Shown: positions 35,679 to 45,197 of the stretch, piece after piece | Numbering within the stretch: position 1 is the first letter of the stretch | How the letters are laid out: every line of letters starts with the position of its first letter | Source: JBBRBB01 sp963830175 | Lineage (GTDB): Bacteria > Bacteroidota > Bacteroidia > Chitinophagales > Chitinophagaceae | DNA: 64,000 bases | Direction: 5' to 3' | Assembly: GCA_963830175.1 (NCBI GenBank) | Contig: CAWHKV010000009.1 | Location: forward strand, 1-64,000 | The notes under the pieces: generated by a model | What the model was told of the DNA's origin: nothing | The model's database searches: none | The model's input: only the letters and a program-made list of their open reading frames with translations | Made by a program: the position numbers and the translations under genes

Positions 35679-38315
35679 TCAATTAAAATCTGTCGCTGTT
35701 AAACCGGTGTTTATTTTTATTTCTGTGGCGGTTAAAACAATATCCATTCCCTGGTTATTTATAGTTTGACTATATGGAAATTTAATACCATTCACTTCGC
35801 GGTAATCTCCTAATTGCATAGAAGATTTTTGGTTTTCTCCACTCGGCGCTTTCATACTGGATGTTACCATGGTTTTTAAACCCGTTGCCACGCTAAAATT
35901 TTCTATTATTTCACTACCTGTTGGTGTGGTAATTTTTACAACATAAACATCTTCATCATTAATATTCTGGATCATTGGCGTCAGTTCCATGGTATATCCC
36001 TTATTGGCATAGTCCATTTCAGGAAAAAGCAATGCATTTTCTTTTAAGGCTACCTTCATTTCATCACTTACAGGTATTGGCATTCCCATTTGCACCATGC
36101 TAACACTATCGCCTGTTACCAAAATCTTTGAGGCAGTAAGTTCCATTGCAGGCAACGTTACGTTCATCAAATAATAATCAGGCATCTTGTACTTCTTTTC
36201 AAAAATTATATTTTGACCCTGAACAGCACCAGTATACATTAACGATACATCTTTTAAATTCTTAATTTTTTCCTGCCCACCAATGGCTTTGATGTAATTG
36301 TTGATTACAGAAGTTGCTGTTGTACCTGCAGGAACAGGCTTGGGAGGTGCAGTTTGATAAACATTATTTGTTGCATCAACATCAGGTAAATCGTGGGAGG
36401 GATCGATGGTAACCATTTTGATCTTTGATGTTGTATTGCGTTTAAAGGTCCAGGTTGACCCACGCTGCCATATTTCTGCAGGCAATACCAGTGAATCGGT
36501 TTTGCCATCTTCCATTAAAATTTTTATGGGAACGGGTAAAGCAAGTTGTTCTTTGTTTTCAATAGTTATGAAGGCACCTTTTGCCGGGTCGCCATCAACA
36601 TATTTCACTTCTTTTACTCCCTGGTCAAGTTTCCAGTTATTAAAAATCCATCCCTTCCAAAACCATGAAAGGTTTTCACCGCTTACATTTTCCATCGTAT
36701 GAAAAAAGTCCCACGGGGTGGGATGTTTAAAAGCCCATCTTTTGATGTAGGTTTTAAAAGCTTCATCAAATCTTTCTTCGCCTAACACATATGACCTTAA
36801 AATATGCAACCCGATTGCAGGCTTATAATAAGCTGCTATTCCAAGAAAATTGGGTTGTACTACATCCGGCGCAGTAATTAAAGCGTCGGCATCTTTTTTA
36901 AAAAGATAAGAAGCAACTTCATGTATATCATTCTTACTATAAAACTCCCCGTTGTTGAATCTTCGGGTAGAAAAATCGTTGATGAAAGTATTGAAACCCT
37001 CATCCATCCACGGGTATTTTCTTTCATTACTACCGACTATCATAGGAAACCAGTTATGGCCAAACTCGTGATCGGTAACACCCCATAAACCTTCGCCCTC
37101 ACTCTGCCATGAACAGAAAACTATACCGGGATATTCCATTCCGCCAACAATACCGGCTACGTTGGTTGCAACGGGGTAAGTGTATTCGTACCAGTCTGAG
37201 TTTTGTTCTATACTTGCCTTCACAAATTCTGTACTGCGCGACCATGCGTTTTCTCCCGCACTTTCTACCGGGTAAACAGATTGTGCGAGTGCTTTTTTAC
37301 CACTTGGCAGGTCAATTTGTGCGGCATCCCATATAAACGCTTTGGATGCAGCCCATGAAACATCGCGTGCATTTTTACACGTAAAGTGCCAGGTAAGATT
37401 TGCTTTATTTGATGGGTATGCTGCAATATCATTCAGTTCACTTTTACTTCTTATTATTACGGTGGTGTCGCTTTTTTTTGCCTGTGCCAGGCGGCTAATT
37501 GCTTTTGACGTTAATACTTCTGAAGCATTTACCATTTCACCTGAAGCCACCACAATCATATTGGCGGGGGCTGTTATTGTATAATCAAAATCGCCATACT
37601 CAAGGTAAAATTCACCGGCACCGAGGTAGGGCAAATTATTCCATCCTTCAACATCATCATATACAGCCATGCGGGGGTACCATTGTGCTATCTCGTACAC
37701 CCATCCATTTTGGGTTTTTAACCTTCCCATTCTGTCGGTACCGTATTCAGGTACCTCAAATGAATATTCAATCTTAACCTGTATAATTCCGCCATTGGGT
37801 GAAATGGTTGACGGAAGATTAATTTTTAATCGCGTATCATTCACAGAATAATCAGGGGTGGCAGATTTCGAATTTTGAGTTACAGAAACTGTTTTAATGG
37901 CAAACCCTTTTGTAAAAGTTTTATTAGCAAACCTGCCGCCTGTAACTGCAGATGTTGCCTGGGAACGGCTGTCTTCACGATAAATATTTTGATCAGCCTG
38001 CAACCAGATAAAAGGCAGCGCATCCGGGCTATTATTTTTATAATTAATGGTTACAGAACCCGATACTTCATGTTTAACCGTATCGAGGGTTGCAGCTATT
38101 TTATAATCAGCTGCATTTTGAAAGTATTTGGGACCGGGCATACCTGAAGCGCTTCTATATTCATTACCGTTATTAGGATAAAATAAATTACTGAAAGCTT
38201 CGTGCTGGTCGAAGGTGCTTTGGCTCTTTTCAATAACATCGGTTTTTTGCGCTATGGCTAAAGACACATTGAAATAAACACACACCAACAAAGTCAATTT
38301 TGACATTGATCTCAT
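35679..38315 (-). CDS. Secreted M1-family metallopeptidase with C-terminal LolA-like domain
   Basis: 878 residues, N-terminal signal peptide (LTLLVCVYFNVSLAIAQ). The M1 catalytic domain has GGMEYPG near 391 and the zinc motif HEFGH at 416-420 with the third ligand Glu at 439 (WMDEGFN), so catalysis is intact. A C-terminal module from about residue 670 (INNYIKAIGGQEKIKNLKDV) to the end (QTINNQGMDIVLTATEIKI) looks like the outer-membrane lipoprotein-sorting/LolA-like beta domain that Bacteroidota often append to secreted peptidases. Predicted periplasmic aminopeptidase. Monocistronic with its own terminator. Confidence 0.92.
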   Translation of the reverse strand: MRSMSKLTLLVCVYFNVSLAIAQKTDVIEKSQSTFDQHEAFSNLFYPNNGNEYRSASGMPGPKYFQNAADYKIAATLDTVKHEVSGSVTINYKNNSPDALPFIWLQADQNIYREDSRSQATSAVTGGRFANKTFTKGFAIKTVSVTQNSKSATPDYSVNDTRLKINLPSTISPNGGIIQVKIEYSFEVPEYGTDRMGRLKTQNGWVYEIAQWYPRMAVYDDVEGWNNLPYLGAGEFYLEYGDFDYTITAPANMIVVASGEMVNASEVLTSKAISRLAQAKKSDTTVIIRSKSELNDIAAYPSNKANLTWHFTCKNARDVSWAASKAFIWDAAQIDLPSGKKALAQSVYPVESAGENAWSRSTEFVKASIEQNSDWYEYTYPVATNVAGIVGGMEYPGIVFCSWQSEGEGLWGVTDHEFGHNWFPMIVGSNERKYPWMDEGFNTFINDFSTRRFNNGEFYSKNDIHEVASYLFKKDADALITAPDVVQPNFLGIAAYYKPAIGLHILRSYVLGEERFDEAFKTYIKRWAFKHPTPWDFFHTMENVSGENLSWFWKGWIFNNWKLDQGVKEVKYVDGDPAKGAFITIENKEQLALPVPIKILMEDGKTDSLVLPAEIWQRGSTWTFKRNTTSKIKMVTIDPSHDLPDVDATNNVYQTAPPKPVPAGTTATSVINNYIKAIGGQEKIKNLKDVSLMYTGAVQGQNIIFEKKYKMPDYYLMNVTLPAMELTASKILVTGDSVSMVQMGMPIPVSDEMKVALKENALLFPEMDYANKGYTMELTPMIQNINDEDVYVVKITTPTGSEIIENFSVATGLKTMVTSSMKAPSGENQKSSMQLGDYREVNGIKFPYSQTINNQGMDIVLTATEIKINTGLTATDFN

Positions 38316-38466
38316 ATAGAATTTTTTTAAGAGTGACGAAGGTAAAAGGATGCATTATATGTCCTGTTTATTTTTAAAACTTTAAAGGATACTTTGCTTT
38401 TATTAAGGATAAATGGTAAATGCTTTAAAAAATATTATGGAATGAAATAAAGAAAAAATACTTCAG

Positions 38467-38474
38467 TACGTTTG
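38467..38474 (+). promoter_or_regulatory. Candidate -7 box TACGTTTG abutting an aminotransferase start
   Basis: Exact TAnnTTTG match ending 4 bp before the ATG at 38479. With the usual -7-to-TSS distance the transcript would start at or within a base or two of the start codon, suggesting a leaderless mRNA. No clear -33 element is seen. Confidence 0.4.
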
Positions 38475-38478
38475 CCGC

Positions 38479-39705
38479 ATGAAGAAGCTTACCATAAGCC
38501 AGCGGGGGCAGGTTATGCCGGCATCACCCATTAGAAAACTTGTACCTTTTGCCGAAGCCGCTAAGAAAAAAGGTGTACATGTTTATCATTTAAACATTGG
38601 TCAGCCTGATATAGAAACGCCTAAATTAATGCTTGATGCGGTTAGAAATACAGAATTTAAAATACTTGAATATAGCCACAGTGCAGGCAACGAAAGCTAC
38701 AGGCGTAAACTGGTTGGTTATTACAAAAAAGCTGGGATAGACATTGATTATACTGATATTATTATAACAGCAGGGGGCTCTGAAGCCATTCTTTTCGGTT
38801 TTATGGCGTGCCTTGATCCCGGCGATGAAATAATAATTCCGGAACCTTTTTATGCAAACTATAATGGCTTTGCGGTTGAAGCAGGGGTTAAGGTAAAACC
38901 TATTGCATCTTATATCGAAAACGGCTTTGCGTTGCCACCCATAGAAGAATTTGAAAAGGCAATAACCGAAAACACAAAGGCTATTATTATCTGCAATCCT
39001 AATAACCCCACGGGTTATCTATACAGCAGGGAAGAAATGGAAATACTAAAGAACATTGTTACCAAACATAACCTGTATTTGTTTTCTGATGAGGCTTACA
39101 GAGAATTTTGTTATGAAGGCGATCACTTCAGCGCTATGAATTTAACAGGTATTGATGATAACGTTGTTTTAATGGATACCATCAGCAAAAGGTACAGTGC
39201 ATGCGGTGCCAGGATAGGTGCATTTATTACACGCAATAAGACCTTAATTGAGACTGCCATGAAGTTTGCGCAGGCAAGGCTAAGTCCACCGGGCCTGGCT
39301 CAAATAGCGGGCGAAGCTGCTGTAGATCTGCCAGATGACTATTTTGATATTACCAAGGCAGAGTATAAAAGCAGGCGAGACCTGATCGTAAAAAGATTAA
39401 ACAACATTCCGGGGGTGTTTTGCCCAAACCCTGGCGGTGCGTTTTATGCCATGGCTAAACTGCCCATTGATAATGCGGATACCTTTTGCCAGTGGCTGCT
39501 TGAGTCCTTCAGCCATAATAATCAAACGATAATGCTGGCACCTGCAACAGGCTTTTATGAAACCGCGGGTGCGGGCATACAGGAAGTTCGTTTAGCCTAT
39601 GTACTTAACCGCGAAGAAATTGATATGGCTATTGATTGCCTCGAAGTGGCATTAGAGAAGTACCCCGGCAAAACCATGCCTATGTATATTACACAACTGG
39701 CATAA
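38479..39705 (+). CDS. PLP-dependent class I/II aminotransferase (aspartate-aminotransferase-like)
   Basis: 408 residues. N-terminal QVMPASPIRKLVPFAEAA and VYHLNIGQPDIETPK; substrate/PLP site IICNPNNPTGYLYSREE; Asp in LYLFSDEAYREF; PLP-binding Lys in MDTISKRYSACGARIGAF (SxxKxxxxxGxRxG). It should transfer an amino group between an amino acid and a 2-oxoacid; the acceptor is not determinable. The start fits the family N-terminus. It ends 7 bp before the convergent walJ-like gene. Confidence 0.93.
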   Translation: MKKLTISQRGQVMPASPIRKLVPFAEAAKKKGVHVYHLNIGQPDIETPKLMLDAVRNTEFKILEYSHSAGNESYRRKLVGYYKKAGIDIDYTDIIITAGGSEAILFGFMACLDPGDEIIIPEPFYANYNGFAVEAGVKVKPIASYIENGFALPPIEEFEKAITENTKAIIICNPNNPTGYLYSREEMEILKNIVTKHNLYLFSDEAYREFCYEGDHFSAMNLTGIDDNVVLMDTISKRYSACGARIGAFITRNKTLIETAMKFAQARLSPPGLAQIAGEAAVDLPDDYFDITKAEYKSRRDLIVKRLNNIPGVFCPNPGGAFYAMAKLPIDNADTFCQWLLESFSHNNQTIMLAPATGFYETAGAGIQEVRLAYVLNREEIDMAIDCLEVALEKYPGKTMPMYITQLA

Positions 39706-39712
39706 AAAAGTA

Positions 39713-40526
39713 TTAAGAAAAACAAAATTCAGGCTGAAAGAAAGTAGGTTTTTTTATGGTTTCGGAGATATGGTAAACACCTGTGGCTTCATACCTTGAA
39801 GCTACAACCACCTTCACCTTACCGCAATGTTTACTGAATAATGCATGCACCAGTTTTGGGCAATTGTTATTTTTTGACAAATGCGCCAGAAAGAGATGGG
39901 TTAAATGCGGCGCACGGTATTTCGTAAATAATTCAGAGGGCCTGTGAATTGCTCAGGTGCCCTGTGGAACTGCTAATTCTTCTTTTTAAAATGTATGGAT
40001 AGCTGCCATTGCTCAACATTTCCTCATCGTAATTTGCTTCCAGAAAAGCAGCGTGACATAATTTGAAATATTGAATCACATTCTGGCATGCATTACCAAT
40101 ATCTGTAAACACACCCACCGTAATATTTTTGCAGCTTACCACAAAACTATATGGATCGGCTGCATCATGAAACTTGGAGAAACCGGTAATAGTTAGGCCT
40201 CCTACTGTAACAGGTTCGTTACCGGCAAAGGAACAGATAAGTGATTTGTCAATTTTTATCCTGGCCGAAGTAAGGGTGGCGTGGGTTATATAAACGGGAA
40301 GATTAAATTTTTTACTTAGCGTAACAATCCCTTTAATATGATCGCTGTGTTCGTGGGAAACAAATATGGCTTTTAATTTTCTTACATTCAATCCCAAGCC
40401 TGTCATACGCATTTCAATTTCCCTGCACGATATGCCTGCATCTATCAGTACAGCATCCTCTTCGTTTCCTATATAATAGCAATTTCCATTGCTCCCTGAA
40501 TTTAGTGACGTAACAAATAATGACAT
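39713..40526 (-). CDS. MBL-fold metallohydrolase, YycJ/WalJ-like, one frameshift
   Basis: 270 residues after removing one inserted base near 39935-39937. N-terminal LNSGSNGNCYYIGNEEDAVLIDAG and FVSHEHSDHIKGI with the metal-binding HxHxDH motif are typical of YycJ/VicX-type hydrolases. After the indel the frame continues LFTKYRAPHLTHLFLAHLSKNNNCPKL and ends FFQPEFCFS at the stop 39713-39715, recovering the conserved HLSxxNN C-terminal motif. The family is implicated in DNA or cell-wall homeostasis; substrate unknown. The indel is probably a sequencing artefact. Confidence 0.85.
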
Positions 40527-40592
40527 GCCCTACAAAGAAAACCATTTAGGTCCGACCTTAAAAGAAGATTGTTTAAAAGTGAAAAACTTTAT

Positions 40593-42039
40593 TTATTGAA
40601 GGGAGTCAAGAATGTGTGTAAATCTTTCCTGCAATACTGTTTCAGACTCATTTAATTCCCGCAATGGTTCTTTTTCATACGGGTCTGCTAAAAGATTATA
40701 CATCATGTTTATACGTTCCGGATTTCTTCTGGAGGTATCATAAAGTTTATACCCGGTATTTTGCACCCACCTTGTTAACCTGTCGTCGAAAGCCCATTCT
40801 TTTCTTGGAGAAAAATAACAGTAACTCCATTCTCGCGGGGTGGCAGGTTGTTCTCTAAAAATCTGGGGTGCAAAACTTATTCCGTCAATTGTACCGAGAT
40901 AACCCGGAGGCTTGGTTTGCGCAATCCTTGAAATCGTGGGTAAAAAATCTGAAAAATCTATTAAAGAATTATCTATACCCGGTCTAACTCTGGCAGGACA
41001 AAAAACAATTGTGGGCGCATGGGTTCCCCATGTGGTAGTCTCACCCTTTCCTCCGGCTATTTGCTGCCCCCGCCACATACTATTAATAGCGGTTGGCGTT
41101 CCATTATCAGTAGTAAAAATAATGATGGTATTTTCTGACAGACCCATTCCCTGCAGTTTATTGAGCAGCCTGCCAATTAACTTATCCATATACTGAACCA
41201 TGCCGGGAAAATAAATAGTATCACCAGGTTCTTCGCCTCGTACGACCCACGAATTAAATTCCGGACTTTCAGGTGTGGGGCAAAAAGGCAAATGGCAAAG
41301 ATTAAGTGCCCAATAGGCAAAAAAGGGTTGGTTTCTGTTGCTGTCGATAAAATTAAAAAGGTAATTCTGGTACATATCTTCGCCATACCGTCCTTTAGTT
41401 CTGCTGTAAGGCAGGTACGCCCCATTCTCATAAACTATAGGGTCTTTATAATGACTACCCACTTTTGCAATTTGCGGAGAATTCAAATCAGGGTTATAAG
41501 GGTTCCACACAGAATAATTTTGGAAACCAAACTTTTTTATTGAACTATCTCCACCATCAAGTTGCCATTTACCTACTACGCAGGTCGCATATCCTTCATC
41601 CTTTAATACGTTGGCAATGGTACAATTACTTTTATCCAACGTTCCCCAGCGGGTGTAATTTCTAAAGTTGTATTTGCCTGTAAGTATCTCTACACGAGAG
41701 GGTGAACATAACGGGCAACTATAAACCTGGCTTAGTTGTAATCCATTTGCCGCCAATATAATTAATATATGGGGTGCTATAAGATTTACCCCCGGTATAA
41801 TTGGGCACTTCGTAACCCACATCATCAGCCAAAACAAGAATGATGTTTGGTTGATTGATTCTATTATAATTTGTATTAGAAATAGAAGGCTCTACTTCAT
41901 TAAAAACTTCCTTATTACAGGATACCAACAAAATAGTAAATACTAATAGGTTGGAGAAGGCACAAAGTAGCCGGGATTTAGGTATAAGGGTTGTCAAAAT
42001 TTTTGATATTGAATTTAGGAAATAACCGAGAAACTGCAT
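40593..42039 (-). CDS. Sulfatase lipoprotein, one frameshift
   Basis: 481 residues after dropping one A from an AAA run (plus strand TTT, 41746-41748). Signal peptide with lipobox LLVSC (FTILLVSCNKE). NIILVLADDVGYEVPNYTGG carries the Asp-Asp metal ligands. The active-site motif is CSPSRVEILTGKY, a CxPxR sequence whose Cys must become formylglycine. Further motifs: TCVVGKWQLDG, IIIFTTDNGTP and a C-terminal ADPYEKEPLREL. Predicted outer-membrane or periplasmic sulfatase acting on sulfated carbohydrates. It is adjacent to no other carbohydrate genes. Confidence 0.88.
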
Positions 42040-42065
42040 TGATAAAACGGCAAAAATCGTTTTAA

Positions 42066-42142
42066 TGGTAGCGGGATCGGGAGTTGAACCCGAGACCTTT
42101 GGGTTATGAATCCAACGCTCTAACCGCCTGAGCTATCCCGCC
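42066..42142 (-). tRNA. tRNA-Met (anticodon CAT)
   Basis: Minus-strand cloverleaf: acceptor GGCGGGA/TCCCGCT (with a G1:U72 pair), D-arm GCTC...GAGC, anticodon loop TTCATAA, T-arm CGGGTTCAACTCCCG, discriminator A and encoded CCA (42066-42068). CAT may be elongator Met or lysidine-modified Ile2; the acceptor does not show the C1:A72 mismatch of initiator tRNA, so it is not fMet. Confidence 0.93.
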
Positions 42143-42206
42143 AAAGAGGTGCAAAAGTAAAAAATTCCTGCAAGTAAATTGTATTGAATTTTCAATAGTG
42201 AAATAT

Positions 42207-43331
42207 TTAACCTTGTTTCACCCAGTTTACATTTCGTTGGGCAAGGTAATCGATCACAAAATCAAAACAAGCCTGATCACCGCCCACCAATTCCGGCGGA
42301 AAAACGCCTTTTTTATTAAACATGCCTTCAGCTATCAGGTGTGCTGCCGCAGTACAGGTGTACCCGGTAGTACGGCTCATAGAAGAGATGCCTGTTTTTT
42401 TATCAAACCCATCCAGCATAGTGTAAATAATAGATTGTTCTTTACCATCTTTATTCCCCTGCACTAACACCTTCATTATAGTAAGTTCTTCCTCATTCTT
42501 TTCCAGCTTCCAGTTATCAAACAATATTTTAGATGTAAACTGCAATGGGCTGATGCTTTGACCATTTATTTGAACAGGTTCTGTTTTAAAAAATCCACTT
42601 TGCTGCAGGGCAATGATTAATTCAACATGCCCGGGGTAGCGCAAAGTCTTTTCTTTTAAATTAGGAATGTGGGGCATGGTATACAACACGCTTCTTAATC
42701 CATCTGTATTAAATGCTTCCAAAGTGCCCACTTTTTCAAAATGCATATACTCCCTTTCACTTAGTGCAGGCCTTGTAACAATGTGACCGTTTTCTTTTAA
42801 ACGGGCAGGTCGTGTATATTCTTCAATTACATCAACAGGAGAAAAAGGTGCCTTGTATTCAAATGGTCTTTGCCTTATGCGGGGCAATCCGCCTACATAA
42901 CATTCAAAGTTTGTTATGTTCATTATGGTATTATACCGTCCCAGTATAAAATTGCTCATACCCGGCGCAACACCTACATCTGTAATTACCGTAACATTTT
43001 TTTCCCTGGCGAGAGCATCGAGTTGCAGTGCATCTTCAGAGAAAAAAGAAATGTCTGCTACATTTTTTCCGGCATTGATTACTGCTTCCAAAGTTTTATA
43101 ACCCATAAAACCAGGTACGGCTGTAACAACCAGGTCGAAAGGTGCCAGCAGTGTTATATAAGACCCGTAATCGCTTAGGTCGTGCTGAATAATTTCTATG
43201 GTTTTGTCCTCTTCATAAACATCGGCCAGGTTTTCTTTACTCTTGTCTATAGAAGTCACTTTATAATCTTTGGCAAGATCCCATGCCATTGCACGGCCCA
43301 CCATTCCTGCACCTAATACTGCTACCTGCAT
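42207..43331 (-). CDS. Saccharopine dehydrogenase-like NAD(P) oxidoreductase
   Basis: 374 residues. N-terminal Rossmann VAVLGAGMVGRAMAWDLA, KVTSIDKSKENL, then VTAVPGFMGYKTLEAVINAGKNVADISFF and TDVGVAPGMSNFILGRYN, which match the Sacchrp_dh_NADP and C-terminal domains. Known relatives act on saccharopine or lysine; the exact substrate is uncertain. It is transcribed away from pnuC with about 74 bp between, a divergent pair. No neighbouring lysine-catabolism gene is seen. Confidence 0.85.
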   Translation of the reverse strand: MQVAVLGAGMVGRAMAWDLAKDYKVTSIDKSKENLADVYEEDKTIEIIQHDLSDYGSYITLLAPFDLVVTAVPGFMGYKTLEAVINAGKNVADISFFSEDALQLDALAREKNVTVITDVGVAPGMSNFILGRYNTIMNITNFECYVGGLPRIRQRPFEYKAPFSPVDVIEEYTRPARLKENGHIVTRPALSEREYMHFEKVGTLEAFNTDGLRSVLYTMPHIPNLKEKTLRYPGHVELIIALQQSGFFKTEPVQINGQSISPLQFTSKILFDNWKLEKNEEELTIMKVLVQGNKDGKEQSIIYTMLDGFDKKTGISSMSRTTGYTCTAAAHLIAEGMFNKKGVFPPELVGGDQACFDFVIDYLAQRNVNWVKQG

Positions 43332-43405
43332 AATAAAAATTTTGGCAGCAAAGATGGTATAAAGAGTTGAAATGATTTTGGCATGTTTATCTTCACAAAT
43401 CTATA

Positions 43406-44023
43406 ATGAATGAAATAATTCAGCAGTTTATTGATGGTATTAAGGCTACCACCTTGTTAGAATACGTCGCTGTATTTACAGGCATTGCCAGTGTGTACTA
43501 TAGCCGGAAAGAAAATATACTGGTATACCCTGTGGGGATAATAAATACAATTATATACATTTATTTATCTGTTGAAGGCCACTTGTTCGGCGAAGCATCG
43601 GTAAATTTATATTATACCATAATGAGCATTTATGGGTGGGTTCTCTGGACAAAAAAAGACAGGGATAAACACCCGGTTTTAATTATTACGACGTCTACTT
43701 CAAAAGAAATAGCATACCAGTTTATTTTCTTCGTTACCTGCTATTCGGTTATTTATGTTTCACTTTCTTATATAAAAAATGTGTTTGCGCCCGGCGCTAT
43801 TCCCTGGGCAGATGCCTTTGCTTCAGCAACAGCATTTACAGGTATGTTATTAATGGCAAAGAAAAAAGTGGAAAGCTGGTATTGGTGGATAGCTACCAAC
43901 ATTGCTTCCATACCACTCTATTTTGTAAAAGGATATGTATTTACCAGCGTGTATTATTTTATATTGCTGATCATGGCATTTTATGGATTAATTGAATGGC
44001 GAAGAAGGTTGGTAAAAAAATAG
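43406..44023 (+). CDS. pnuC: Nicotinamide riboside transporter PnuC
   Basis: 205 residues with about seven hydrophobic segments. Family motifs VFTGIASVYYSRKENILVYP, GIINTIIYIYLSVEG, LYYTIMSIYGWVLW (YxxxxxxYGWxxW), and SWYWWIATNIASIPLYFVKGY with the WxxW-like binding motif. It imports nicotinamide riboside by facilitated diffusion; the kinase encoded 10 bp downstream traps it. Upstream, TTG-18 bp-TATCTTCA at 43367-43395 is a possible promoter. No TPP riboswitch is seen. Confidence 0.94.
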   Translation: MNEIIQQFIDGIKATTLLEYVAVFTGIASVYYSRKENILVYPVGIINTIIYIYLSVEGHLFGEASVNLYYTIMSIYGWVLWTKKDRDKHPVLIITTSTSKEIAYQFIFFVTCYSVIYVSLSYIKNVFAPGAIPWADAFASATAFTGMLLMAKKKVESWYWWIATNIASIPLYFVKGYVFTSVYYFILLIMAFYGLIEWRRRLVKK

Positions 44024-44033
44024 AAGATAACAA

Positions 44034-44564
44034 ATGCCTCTTAAAAAAGTTGTAATTATTGGTCCGGAAAGTACCGGCAAAAGCATTTTGTGCAACCAGT
44101 TAGCTGATCATTTCAGCACTGTTTGTTGCCCGGAATTTGCACGCGAATATTTATTGAAACATGGTACAGCTTATAGTTATAACGACCTGCTGGAAATATC
44201 CAAAGGACAGTTGTCTCAGGAAAATGCGGCAGTAAATAAGGCCACAGTCTTAAACAGCCCCTTTGTTTTTATAGACACCGACATGTATGTTATGAAGGTG
44301 TGGTGCGAATTTGTTTTTAATAAATGTCACCAATTTATTTTAGACACAATCGCCGAAAGAAAATACGACCTGTATTTGCTTTGTAATACAGATATTCCCT
44401 GGGTTAAAGATGAATTGCGCGAATACCCCGATCCCCAAACACGAATAATGCTGTATCACATGTATAAAGACCTGCTTATAAACCAACATGTAAAATGGAC
44501 GGAGATTAAAGGAACATACTCAGAAAGAATTCAACAAGGCATTAGTGCCGTACAAAATTTATAA
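44034..44564 (+). CDS. nadR: NadR-type ribosylnicotinamide kinase (AAA domain)
   Basis: 176 residues. Walker A in VVIIGPESTGKSILCNQL (about residues 6-23), EFAREYLLKHG and FIDTDMYVMKVWCEF typical of NadR C-terminal kinase domains, then YDLYLLCNTDIPWVKDELR. No N-terminal HTH or adenylyltransferase domain is present, so this is a kinase-only form. It phosphorylates nicotinamide riboside to NMN, coupling with PnuC. Convergent with frr. Confidence 0.9.
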   Translation: MPLKKVVIIGPESTGKSILCNQLADHFSTVCCPEFAREYLLKHGTAYSYNDLLEISKGQLSQENAAVNKATVLNSPFVFIDTDMYVMKVWCEFVFNKCHQFILDTIAERKYDLYLLCNTDIPWVKDELREYPDPQTRIMLYHMYKDLLINQHVKWTEIKGTYSERIQQGISAVQNL

Positions 44565-44583
44565 GTTTGATTATTCCTGAAAA

Positions 44584-45147
44584 TTAAACAGCCATCATAC
44601 TTTTTTCTTTTGCTGCCAGGTGTTTATCTACCAGGGTAATATATTTGTCAGTTATTTCCTGCACATTTTTTTCAGCATCTTTTGCCACATCCTCACTCAA
44701 TCCTTCTTTTTGCAGTCGTTTAATATGTTCAATTCCATCACGCCGAATATTTCTAATGGCAACCTTTGAATGTTCGCCCTCATTGCTTGCTCTTTTAAAC
44801 AGTTCGCGACGTCTTTCCTCTGTTAAGGGTGGCAAAAATAATCTTATTTGTGTTCCGTCATTTTGTGGATTAATGCCAATGTTTGCAGCCATAATAGCTT
44901 TTTCTATCGGGCCCAGCATGTTCTTTTCCCAGGGTTGAATGCTGATTGTTCTCGCATCTAAAACAGAAACATTGGCTACCTGGCTTATGGGCGTAGGTGC
45001 CCCATAATATTCAGCACTAATGCCCTCCAACATGGCGGGTGATGCCTTTCCTGCACGTATCTTGGTGAGTTCTGCTTCCAGGTGTTCAATCGCTTTTTTC
45101 ATAGATGATTCTGTATCATCCATAATCAATTCTAATTCTTCTTCCAT
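44584..45147 (-). CDS. frr: Ribosome recycling factor
   Basis: 187 residues, complete. HLEAELTKIRAGKASPAMLEGI, YYGAPTPISQVANVSVLDARTI, the conserved IQPWEKNML, NPQNDGTQIRLFLPPLTEERR and the C-terminal helix VQEITDKYITLVDKHL. Splits post-termination ribosomes with EF-G. pyrH, the usual neighbour, is not adjacent here. A minus-strand TATTTTTG box lies 17 bp upstream. Confidence 0.97.
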   Translation of the reverse strand: MEEELELIMDDTESSMKKAIEHLEAELTKIRAGKASPAMLEGISAEYYGAPTPISQVANVSVLDARTISIQPWEKNMLGPIEKAIMAANIGINPQNDGTQIRLFLPPLTEERRRELFKRASNEGEHSKVAIRNIRRDGIEHIKRLQKEGLSEDVAKDAEKNVQEITDKYITLVDKHLAAKEKSMMAV

Positions 45148-45163
45148 ACAAATAAATTAAAGG

Positions 45164-45171
45164 CAAAAATA
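45164..45171 (-). promoter_or_regulatory. Candidate -7 box TATTTTTG upstream of frr
   Basis: Minus-strand TAnnTTTG match 16 bp before the frr start, implying a leader of only about 10 nt. No -33 TTG at the right distance. Confidence 0.35.
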
Positions 45172-45197
45172 GTAATAACTGAAAAAGTCGCCTTGGG

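Noticed and set aside
43332..43405. TPP or NAD riboswitch upstream of pnuC
   Set aside because: The spacer is only 74 bp and contains no recognisable aptamer core; the neighbouring kinase points to nicotinamide riboside.
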